A stretch of DNA of 37,047 bases. Origin: JAVBLQ01 sp031553435. GTDB lineage: Bacteria; Bacteroidota; Bacteroidia; Bacteroidales; Azobacteroidaceae. Positions 23,367-30,942 of the stretch are shown here, in pieces. Below the pieces are notes generated by a model. The model was not told where the DNA came from. It saw only the letters and a list, made by a program, of their open reading frames with translations, and did not search any database. The position numbers were made by a program, and so were the translations under genes. Within the stretch, counting starts at the first letter, position 1; each line of letters begins with the position of its first letter. Where the stretch lies: positions 1 through 37,047 of the forward strand of contig JAVBLQ010000110.1 of assembly GCA_031553435.1 (NCBI GenBank), in the 5' to 3' direction.

Positions 23367-26300
23367 ATGTTAAAAAAATTTACACCTTTAATCTTGTTAT
23401 TCTTCTTAAGTATAACAATGCAAAATGTTTTCGGAGTTCCGGCTTATCCTGGTCCGATTAAGGTCAAACAACCTGATGGTACTGAAATCACTGTTCTATT
23501 AAAAGGTGATGAAAAAGTACATTGGATGGAAACTCTTGATGGCTACACATTGATGTATGACAATAAAAAAAATATTGTTTATGCCACAAAAGATGCAAAT
23601 GGAAACATGGTAGCTTCTTCGATAAAAGTAGGATCTCCAAGTCTTCGTTCTTCCGAAGAAAGCAATTTTTTGAGTTCTATACCTAAAAATCTTCGGTACA
23701 GTAAATCTCAGGTAGCAATATTGAAACAAATCTGGGATATCCCTAATAGCACAACGCCAACATTGAGATCATCTACAAAAGCAACCGTTAAAGTAGCAAA
23801 AGCTGTTTGTGCACTGGTACAATATCCGGACAAGTCTTTTACCAAAACTATTGCTGAATTTGAAGCATTGATGAACCAGGCAGGTTATAGTGCAAACGGA
23901 GCCAAAGGGTCTGTACAGGATTTCTACAAAGAAAATTCTTATGGACAATTAGAACTTCAGGTTACAGTTGTCGGTATGCATACCGCCACCCATAATCATG
24001 ATTACTACGGAGAAAATCAAGGAAGCCTTGTTGCCAAAGAATTAGCAAGGGAAGCTGCAAATTACACCTTTAATTTGCCTCAGATTAAGAACAATATAGC
24101 TGACTATGACAATGATAACGATGGATTTATTGATACATTTCATTTTATTTTTGCAGGATATGGAGCAGAAGCTGGAGCCTCTGATTTGACTAATATTTGG
24201 GCTCATAAGTCCAGTTTCAATCCCGTTATAGTGTATGAAGGAGGTAAAAAGTTGAACACTTATTCATGCTCTCCTGAGTTAAAAGGAAATTCCGGAAATA
24301 ATATCACAAATATCGGGGTGATTTGCCATGAATTAGGCCACGTATTTGGTTCCCCTGACTATTATGATACAGATAACAATGAATCAGGCGGAGATTACAT
24401 AGGAACAGGTCGCTGGGATTTAATGGCCAACGGAAGCTGGAACGGAGATGGAATAACACCTGCTCATATCAATATGTTTCAAAAGATTAAATTCGGTTGG
24501 GTGACTCCCACTACACTTTCAAGTGAAACAATGATATCCAATTTCAAAAATTCAGCTGAAAATCCCGAAGCTTATATATATACGACAACAACCGCCAATG
24601 AATATTTTGTAATTGAAAACAGACAGAAAAAGGGATTTGACATTGCGATTCCAGGACATGGAATGCTCATTTATCATATTCATGCCAATGCTGGAGGAAA
24701 TTATATGAATGCAAGTAATGCCGGACATCCACAACAAGTTTATCCGGTATGTGCATCATCAGCTTATAAAGTCCCGATAGCAGATGTAGCCTCCTATGGA
24801 CCTATCAACTCTGCCGGTTGTCCTTTCCCCGGATCATCAGGTAAAACAGCTTTCACAGACTATACAACACCATCAGCATTATCATGGGCCGGAAATAATA
24901 CAGGAAAAGCAATTACAGATATAGCAGAAGATGCAAATGGCGTGATTTCATTCTCATTTATGAAATCCCAAATACCTGTTGAAAATGTACAAGCAACTGT
25001 TGAAGGTAAAAATGTAACTGTTACGTGGAATGCTCTCTCCGGAATTCCGAATTTAACAAAATACGGAATTTATAAAGATGGAGTATTGTTGATTACAATC
25101 TCTGATATAGCTCAATCCAGTTATACCCAATACAATGTAAATCCAGGTACTTATACATATTGTGTATCAGCAATATATGAAGTATCCGAATCAACTAAGA
25201 CATGTGCAGATCCAGTGACTGTAACAGGAAGCGGATCAACTTGTTCTCCTATCAAGAATCTCACATCCAAAGCTAAAGGCAATAGTGTTGTTTTGAATTG
25301 GGAACCAGCATTTGGAGGCGGATGGATTACACATGCCGGCAACCGATATACTTTTTCAGGTTATAACTATGCCAGTTATACAGCTGTTGTCTCTTGGTCT
25401 GTAGAAGACTTAAAAGACATATATGGATATACCCTTGAAAAAATTAGTTTTTATCCGTATCATAGTACTACAGAATGTACGTATAAATTGGAAATATATT
25501 CTGGCAATGAAGGCCAGTGGCCGGATACAAAATTATTAGAGCAGAATATTACAACTCTTAATGCAAAAAACTTAACTGAAGTACCGTTGAATAGTTCTAT
25601 TAAATTAGATAATACAAGCAAAAGACTATGGGTATTAATAACAGCAACGCCTTCTGTAACTCCTCATTATCCTTTCGGAAGAGATGCAGGTCCTAAAGTT
25701 GAAAATCGGAATTTTTTGAAAGTAGGTACTGAATGGGGCAACATTGGAGACTTCAATTGGAATATTTCAGCATATTTTGCTATTGGAAAATCTGGCTCTC
25801 CAGTTGTTTTACACTCAAATCAGGACACAAACACTGGTAAGTCAGAACTCTTGAGTAAAAATATATTTGTTGATGCCCCATTACTAAAAGAACAAAATAT
25901 TATGATTGATGAGTCTGAGAATAACATCTTAAAATCTTCTACAGCAATTGTTTCCGGATACAAAATTTATCGTGACGGAACTTACGTAACTACGGTTACA
26001 AATCCAACATATACAGAGACTCCACCAATTACAGGAACTCATACCTATTGTATATCTGCTGTATATGATGATTGCGAATCCGAACAAGTATGCACCCAAG
26101 TAACTACAACAGAACCAATAAGTCCGTATCTGCCGGTAAATGACTTTTCCGGAAATACTGATAATGCGGCAAGAAAGGTAACATTGAATTGGACCAAGCC
26201 ATTCCAGGGAGGAAGAATAGGTTATTCTTCTCTGACTTCCGTCGGAGGTGCACTCGGAAGAGGTACAAGTAATTTTGATGTTGCAGCACGTTGGCCGTCC

Positions 26301-27212
26301 GAAGATACAAAAACTAAATATGGTTATAAATTAACTAAAGTAAATTTTGTTCCTTATAGTAGTACTTCCGGTACTGCAACTGTATGTACTTACTCTGTCA
26401 AAGTTTGGATTGGAGGCAATAGTGGAGCTCCAGGACAACTGCTAGTTAATCAGATTGTTACAAATCCTCAATTTAATCAATGGAACGAAGTGGTATTGAA
26501 CACACCTGTGTCAGTAGATCCTTATGAAGAATTATGGATTGGTATCAATTGCAATGTTACAGCCGGATTTCCTATGGCCTACGACAATACCACAGCTGTA
26601 GAAGGAAAAGGAAATTTAATTACAACCAACGGAATATGGGGAACAGCATCACAATTGACTTCAAATGGGACTAATCCATTTAAATATAACTGGTTAATTT
26701 ACGGATTATTAGAAAATGATCCAAGTGTTGTTGCCTCTCCACAATTCAGAGCTGCTGCTGCCATCGCCAGTGGGTATAATATCTACCGTAACAATGCTGT
26801 AATCGCTTCAATTCCAGATTTGAACACAACGACTTATACTGACAATGGTCCTTTAAGCGCCGGTAACTATAAATATGATGTATCTGTTATTTACGGAGCT
26901 AACGAATCTAAATTTGTAACATACAACACAGTGATTCAAGTTGCAACAGATATAAATGATGCTTCTCAAAATAATACAGTTGTCATTTATCCGAATCCTG
27001 TGAAATCTGGAAATGTATTCTCTGTTGATTTAGGCAATGAATATAAAGATGCTTCAATCGCTATCTTCAATGCTATGGGAGCTAAAATTTATCAAACCAA
27101 AGCAAATGAACAGATAACAAAAATCAATGCAGATTTGAGTGCAGGTATTTATATGATTCGAATATCTGATCCTGATGGAAAAGTAGTTAGTAGTAAGTTA
27201 ATTGTCAAATAA
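23367..27212 (+). CDS. secreted M6-family metalloprotease with FN3 modules and T9SS sorting domain
   Basis: A 1281-residue secreted zinc protease. Signal peptide to about residue 23 (MQNVFG). A propeptide-like region follows, then the catalytic domain about 145-530 with zinc motif HELGHVFG at 321-328, followed by SPDYYD and the MANGSWNG turn region, as in M6 (InhA/immune-inhibitor-type) peptidases. A plain FN3 domain lies at about 535-625. Two further FN3 domains each appear interrupted after the NW strand by a beta-sandwich of roughly 180-215 residues: about 627-913 (insert about 647-860) and 920-1190 (insert about 950-1132). Both resume with SGYKIYRDG / SGYNIYRNN. The last 80 residues (IYPNPV ... 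GIYMIRISDPDGKVVSSKLIVK) are a T9SS type A sorting domain, so the protein is exported across the outer membrane. Own promoter and a terminator downstream suggest a single-gene unit. Confidence 0.9.
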   Translation: MLKKFTPLILLFFLSITMQNVFGVPAYPGPIKVKQPDGTEITVLLKGDEKVHWMETLDGYTLMYDNKKNIVYATKDANGNMVASSIKVGSPSLRSSEESNFLSSIPKNLRYSKSQVAILKQIWDIPNSTTPTLRSSTKATVKVAKAVCALVQYPDKSFTKTIAEFEALMNQAGYSANGAKGSVQDFYKENSYGQLELQVTVVGMHTATHNHDYYGENQGSLVAKELAREAANYTFNLPQIKNNIADYDNDNDGFIDTFHFIFAGYGAEAGASDLTNIWAHKSSFNPVIVYEGGKKLNTYSCSPELKGNSGNNITNIGVICHELGHVFGSPDYYDTDNNESGGDYIGTGRWDLMANGSWNGDGITPAHINMFQKIKFGWVTPTTLSSETMISNFKNSAENPEAYIYTTTTANEYFVIENRQKKGFDIAIPGHGMLIYHIHANAGGNYMNASNAGHPQQVYPVCASSAYKVPIADVASYGPINSAGCPFPGSSGKTAFTDYTTPSALSWAGNNTGKAITDIAEDANGVISFSFMKSQIPVENVQATVEGKNVTVTWNALSGIPNLTKYGIYKDGVLLITISDIAQSSYTQYNVNPGTYTYCVSAIYEVSESTKTCADPVTVTGSGSTCSPIKNLTSKAKGNSVVLNWEPAFGGGWITHAGNRYTFSGYNYASYTAVVSWSVEDLKDIYGYTLEKISFYPYHSTTECTYKLEIYSGNEGQWPDTKLLEQNITTLNAKNLTEVPLNSSIKLDNTSKRLWVLITATPSVTPHYPFGRDAGPKVENRNFLKVGTEWGNIGDFNWNISAYFAIGKSGSPVVLHSNQDTNTGKSELLSKNIFVDAPLLKEQNIMIDESENNILKSSTAIVSGYKIYRDGTYVTTVTNPTYTETPPITGTHTYCISAVYDDCESEQVCTQVTTTEPISPYLPVNDFSGNTDNAARKVTLNWTKPFQGGRIGYSSLTSVGGALGRGTSNFDVAARWPSEDTKTKYGYKLTKVNFVPYSSTSGTATVCTYSVKVWIGGNSGAPGQLLVNQIVTNPQFNQWNEVVLNTPVSVDPYEELWIGINCNVTAGFPMAYDNTTAVEGKGNLITTNGIWGTASQLTSNGTNPFKYNWLIYGLLENDPSVVASPQFRAAAAIASGYNIYRNNAVIASIPDLNTTTYTDNGPLSAGNYKYDVSVIYGANESKFVTYNTVIQVATDINDASQNNTVVIYPNPVKSGNVFSVDLGNEYKDASIAIFNAMGAKIYQTKANEQITKINADLSAGIYMIRISDPDGKVVSSKLIVK

Positions 27213-27250
27213 GTATTGAAATTTTTCTATTTGAAGAAAAACTGATATAT

Positions 27251-27288
27251 TCACGCATTCTCTTTCATCAGAGGATGCGTGATTTTTT
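27251..27288 (+). terminator. intrinsic terminator after the M6 protease gene
   Basis: A 12-bp stem, TCACGCATTCTC (27251-27262) with GAGGATGCGTGA (27271-27282) and one G-U pair, an 8-nt loop, then TTTTTT at 27283-27288. It lies 39 nt after the M6 stop codon. Confidence 0.9.
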
Positions 27289-27355
27289 ATATGGTTCAAT
27301 GTGAAATCGATTCGCCAAAAGATTCATATTAGTCACAACATAAAACAGCAAGAAC

Positions 27356-27410
27356 TACGCCTGTCGTAAATTATTTTACGCCTGTCGTAGGAAAATTTAC
27401 GCCTGTCGTA
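27356..27410 (+). repeat. three 13-bp direct repeats at exact 21-bp spacing before corA
   Basis: TACGCCTGTCGTA occurs perfectly at 27356-27368, 27377-27389 and 27398-27410, with 8-nt spacers. Each unit is itself imperfectly palindromic (TACG ... CGTA). The 21-bp period equals two helical turns, placing the copies on one face of DNA. The last copy ends 21 nt before the corA ATG. Likely a multi-site operator or a leader element; the binding factor is unknown. Confidence 0.85.
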
Positions 27411-27431
27411 ATTAAAAATATAACAAAACAA

Positions 27432-28451
27432 ATGGAAAATACGCTCAACATAAATCAGGATGCTTATCACCCAACTATCATCAAACTTATATCATACAAC
27501 AACGATGGGGTTGAAATCAAAGAATTGACCAATACAAATCATTTTCAGAAACAATTCAAAGCCGGATGCCTGAATTGGATTCGTGTTTGCGGTTTCAACA
27601 ATCCTCAAATTATCGAAACAATATGCCATGAATTCAAAATACGACATGTTGATCTGAAGCTGATTTTTAACTCAAAACATACTTCGAAAATAGAAACGAC
27701 TGATAATAGTATCTTGGTTATTTTCAATGCTTTCATTTATTTAAAGAAAAAACTAAAAAAAAGGCATGTATCTATTTTATTGGGAACCGATTATCTGGTT
27801 AGTTTTGAAGACGGAGAGAGTTCCATATTTGAAAATATCATCTATTTGCTGGAAAAAAATCCATTCAAACTACGGGAAAATTCGATTGACCGGCTTTTTC
27901 ACATCATGCTAAACAAAATTACCGATAATTATGAAGAATGCGCCAATCAAATAGAAGATGGACTGGAAGAACTGGAAGCCGTATTACTGTCAAATGATAA
28001 AAAGTATGAGAACTTCGGAAAACTTATTCAGGAGAAACAAAAAGACTACCTGAGGATTAAAAAATCAATTATTCCTTTCAAAGAACAATTTTCCAAAATA
28101 ATTCGATCTAACGAAAATTTAATTCGTCCTCAAAATCTGGCTTATTTCAATGATATATATGACCAGTTGCAATATGTCAGCCATTCTCTGGATAATTGCA
28201 GAGAAATCATAGCGGCTCTTTTAGACTTGTATATTTCAAACAATGATTTGAAAATGAACGATATAATGAAACGACTGACTGTTGTATCAACTATTTTTAT
28301 ACCTTTGACTTTTGTTGTAGGCGTTTGGGGAATGAATTTTCAAGATATGCCCGAACTTTCATGGAAACATGGATATGTGATGGCGTGGATCCTCATGATT
28401 TTGATGGCTTTTTTCACCTGGCTATACTTTAAACGGAAAAAATGGTTTTGA
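27432..28451 (+). CDS. corA: CorA-family divalent cation transporter
   Basis: A 339-residue inner-membrane Mg2+/Co2+ channel of the CorA family. The large N-terminal cytosolic domain is followed by a long helix (NYEECANQIEDGLEELEAVLLSND, then RPQNLAYFNDIYDQLQYVSHSLDNCREIIAALLDLYIS) and two C-terminal transmembrane helices (about 280-298 and 313-333). The selectivity motif GMN (300-302) lies in FVVGVWGMNFQDMPEL, ending with a basic KRKKWF tail. Length is normal. It is preceded by an unusual array of three direct repeats that probably controls it. The DUF1460 gene starts one base after its stop. Confidence 0.93.
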   Translation: MENTLNINQDAYHPTIIKLISYNNDGVEIKELTNTNHFQKQFKAGCLNWIRVCGFNNPQIIETICHEFKIRHVDLKLIFNSKHTSKIETTDNSILVIFNAFIYLKKKLKKRHVSILLGTDYLVSFEDGESSIFENIIYLLEKNPFKLRENSIDRLFHIMLNKITDNYEECANQIEDGLEELEAVLLSNDKKYENFGKLIQEKQKDYLRIKKSIIPFKEQFSKIIRSNENLIRPQNLAYFNDIYDQLQYVSHSLDNCREIIAALLDLYISNNDLKMNDIMKRLTVVSTIFIPLTFVVGVWGMNFQDMPELSWKHGYVMAWILMILMAFFTWLYFKRKKWF

Positions 28452-28452
28452 A

Positions 28453-29280
28453 ATGAAAAAAATAATACTGACAATTTTCTCTATCTTCTTCATACTCAAT
28501 CAATCGTTCTCTCAAAATATTGAAGATAGATCTATTCAATCCGATTGTTTTCAACATTTAAAAAATCAAACGGATCAATCCGTGTCGAATTTAATGGTGC
28601 AGAGCGGATTGTTTTTTCTCGGAACCCCTTATGTAAGTCATACATTGGAAGTTAATGATAAAGAATCTCTGGTGATCAACCTGCGGGAAATGGATTGTAC
28701 TACATTTATCGAAAATTGCCTGGCATTCACTATCATTGCCAGAAAAAAAACACCTGATAATTTTGCTGCTACTTTACAATCCATCCGCTACAGGCATGGC
28801 AAAATCGATGGTTATACTTCCCGTCTTCATTATACAAGTGATTGGATTTATGATAACCAACAGAAAGGTTTTGTTAAAGATATTACTCAATCAATCGGAG
28901 GAAAAGTTCTTCCCCTGAAATTAGATTTTATGTCAACCCATCCGCAATCATACAAACAATTGGCCAATTCTCCGGAAAACGTCAATCAGATAAAAACGAT
29001 AGAAGATTCTATCAATCTGCGAAGTCATTATTATATTCCTAAAAATGAAATTCCCCGGATAAAAGGACAAATACAAAATGGGGATATCATTGCATTTGTG
29101 ACCTCTATCCGGGGATTGGATATCTCGCATGTAGCCATTGCTTACTGGAAAGATAAGCAATTGACATTTATTCATGCGTCTTCAGATTTCAAGCAGGTGA
29201 TTGTCAATCCTAAGCCTTTGGCCGAATATTGTAATCAACAGACTAAAAATCTTGGGATTATGGTGATAAGACCTATTTGA
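28453..29280 (+). CDS. DUF1460 family exported protein (NlpC/P60-like hydrolase fold)
   Basis: A 275-residue exported protein (signal peptide MKKIILTIFSIFFILNQSFSQ). The DUF1460 signature is seen as FFLGTPYVSHTLE, then LREMDCTTFIENCLAF with candidate nucleophile Cys82. Later GDIIAFVTSIRGLDISHVAIAYW holds His226 and LTFIHASSDF holds His241, matching the Cys-His arrangement of NlpC/P60-type peptidoglycan amidases or peptidases. Substrate is inferred, not proven. It starts one base after corA, so the two are one operon. Its stop overlaps the end of the convergent PL9 gene by 8 bp. Confidence 0.85.
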   Translation: MKKIILTIFSIFFILNQSFSQNIEDRSIQSDCFQHLKNQTDQSVSNLMVQSGLFFLGTPYVSHTLEVNDKESLVINLREMDCTTFIENCLAFTIIARKKTPDNFAATLQSIRYRHGKIDGYTSRLHYTSDWIYDNQQKGFVKDITQSIGGKVLPLKLDFMSTHPQSYKQLANSPENVNQIKTIEDSINLRSHYYIPKNEIPRIKGQIQNGDIIAFVTSIRGLDISHVAIAYWKDKQLTFIHASSDFKQVIVNPKPLAEYCNQQTKNLGIMVIRPI

Positions 29281-30781
29281 TCGCCACCTTATTTATATTT
29301 ACATTACCTTCTTCATTAGTTATACGTATCAAATAGATTCCGGGGGTAACTTTACCTAAATTTATTCTATTTGTATTTCCCGTTTTAACAAGGAAACCGT
29401 TGGAATTATAAATTTCCACAAATACTGCCTGAGGATCTATTACTATGTTTCCGGAACTATCGACATAAGGAGACAGATAAGTTATTCCCGTTTTACCGGT
29501 TCCGGTAGATGTACTGCTTTGAAAACTAAAAGCACCCAGATCCGGTGATGTTCCTTTATACGGAATAGGAAAAGTCTGTCCATTGAAAGTTACGGATACC
29601 GGAGTACCTTGTTCTATTGCAGGATTTCCTTTTTTCAACCTGAATAAAGTAGCATCCGTTAAATGATAATTTGCGTTACGGGATAATGTAGCCAATGTTG
29701 TGTCGACACTTAAAAAATCAGCATCGGTAAATGTAATTCCCAGGTTCCAACTATTTGTTACTTCTTCTGTTCCTGAAGCTAATTTATGTGTGAGGCCTTT
29801 ATAAGAAAGATTATTCTTCATAATATGCTTTCTCAATATTCCATCGGTTGGCTCTTCATAAAAAGAGAAATTCCCATTTTCTCCCTGATTATCGTAACCT
29901 GTACAATGAATTACGGTTTGTCCCTTGGTAGCATGATTTTGATCGAAGCCTTTACTGCGATTGCCAAAGGCAACACTGTTAGTAACAACATGTTCTGCAT
30001 TAACAGCAGTTCCTCCCAATTTAAAACCGTTACCATTGCCTTTCCATGCTCCTGAATAACCAAATACGTTATATCCATTGTGAAAAGACCAACAACTATC
30101 TATCAAAACCGGACTAGCTCCTCCATAGACATCCCAACCATCATCGGAGTTATTCCATGCCCGGCATCCTCGGAATACATTACCTGTATCACCGGCTTTG
30201 GCTGCAAATCCATCGCCATTATTTCCGTCGCGATCGCGTTCCCAGTTATGATGTGAATCACAATTCAGAACCAAAGCGTTAGAACATCCGGCCATAAATG
30301 CAATTCCATCATTATTAGCATGATGTACTATTACTCCTTCCAGAATAACTCCGGTTACTCCGGATGAGGTGCCGATCGTAATTCCTCTATCATTTGTATT
30401 ACATACAACGATGCCTTTAATATGCCAGTAATTTTTAGACAATTGCATGCCTCTTCCGCTGTTGGATGTTTTTCCTCCATCAATCAGTGGTTGGCAATTG
30501 AACACCGGAATCTCACCCGGAACGGCCCACATCTTGATTGGAGCCGATGCAGTTCCGGCTTTGGAACAGGTAATAGAAGTCGAAATCATATATTCTCCTC
30601 CTTTCACCCAAATCATATCCCCGGCAGCAGCTACAGAAGTTGCTTTGTTAGGAGAAGCGAATGCTTTCATTTCACTTTTTCCGTCGTTATTATCATTTCC
30701 ATCAGGAGATACCCAGTATTCGGTTGCGTAAATACATGAAATCAGATTGATGAATGATAGTAATAGCATTATTTTTTTCAT
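29273..30781 (-). CDS. secreted family-9 pectate lyase-like protein with T9SS domain (compact form)
   Basis: A 502-residue right-handed beta-helix protein with signal peptide (MKKIMLLLSFINLISCIYA). The start EYWVSPDGNDNNDGKSEMKAFASPNKA is typical of PL9. The active site known from Dickeya Pel9A (four Asp for calcium, Lys as base) can be matched: Asp190 in GDGFA, Asp213, Asp214 and Asp217 in NSDDGWD, Lys254 in GNGNGFKLGG. KGFDQN follows. The protein would therefore cleave polygalacturonate by beta-elimination; polymer specificity is inferred. The tail (about 430-502, YNSNGFLVKTGNTN to GIYLIRITNEEGNVNINKVAIK) is a T9SS type A domain. It is the most downstream of three PL9-like genes on this strand and converges with DUF1460. 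Confidence 0.88.
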   Translation of the reverse strand: MKKIMLLLSFINLISCIYATEYWVSPDGNDNNDGKSEMKAFASPNKATSVAAAGDMIWVKGGEYMISTSITCSKAGTASAPIKMWAVPGEIPVFNCQPLIDGGKTSNSGRGMQLSKNYWHIKGIVVCNTNDRGITIGTSSGVTGVILEGVIVHHANNDGIAFMAGCSNALVLNCDSHHNWERDRDGNNGDGFAAKAGDTGNVFRGCRAWNNSDDGWDVYGGASPVLIDSCWSFHNGYNVFGYSGAWKGNGNGFKLGGTAVNAEHVVTNSVAFGNRSKGFDQNHATKGQTVIHCTGYDNQGENGNFSFYEEPTDGILRKHIMKNNLSYKGLTHKLASGTEEVTNSWNLGITFTDADFLSVDTTLATLSRNANYHLTDATLFRLKKGNPAIEQGTPVSVTFNGQTFPIPYKGTSPDLGAFSFQSSTSTGTGKTGITYLSPYVDSSGNIVIDPQAVFVEIYNSNGFLVKTGNTNRINLGKVTPGIYLIRITNEEGNVNINKVAIK

Positions 30782-30816
30782 ACTTATAAATTTTCATTTA
30801 GTGACCTAATTGAATG

Positions 30817-30927
30817 TTTTGGGTGCAAAGGTGCACGGTGCAGGGTGCACGGTCGGTTTATCAGACGCAGTGCATTATCAGGCGTAAGCAATTCGTGCAC
30901 CGTGCACCGCGTACCGTGCACCCAAAA
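30817..30927. repeat. 111-bp imperfect inverted repeat built of GGTGCAC units
   Basis: Outer arms TTTTGGGTGCA (30817-30827) and TGCACCCAAAA (30917-30927) pair perfectly. Inner arms GGTGCACGGTGCA (30830-30842) and its complement (30896-30908) also pair perfectly, around a 53-nt centre. It fills the gap between two PL9-like genes and is clearly GC-richer than its flanks. It could form a strong mRNA hairpin or be a dispersed repeat. Confidence 0.85.
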
Positions 30928-30942
30928 ATGTTCATATCGATT

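Noticed and set aside
27356..27410. Possible mini CRISPR array
   Set aside because: Units are 13 bp with 8-nt spacers and there are no cas genes; the exact 21-bp period fits an operator array instead.
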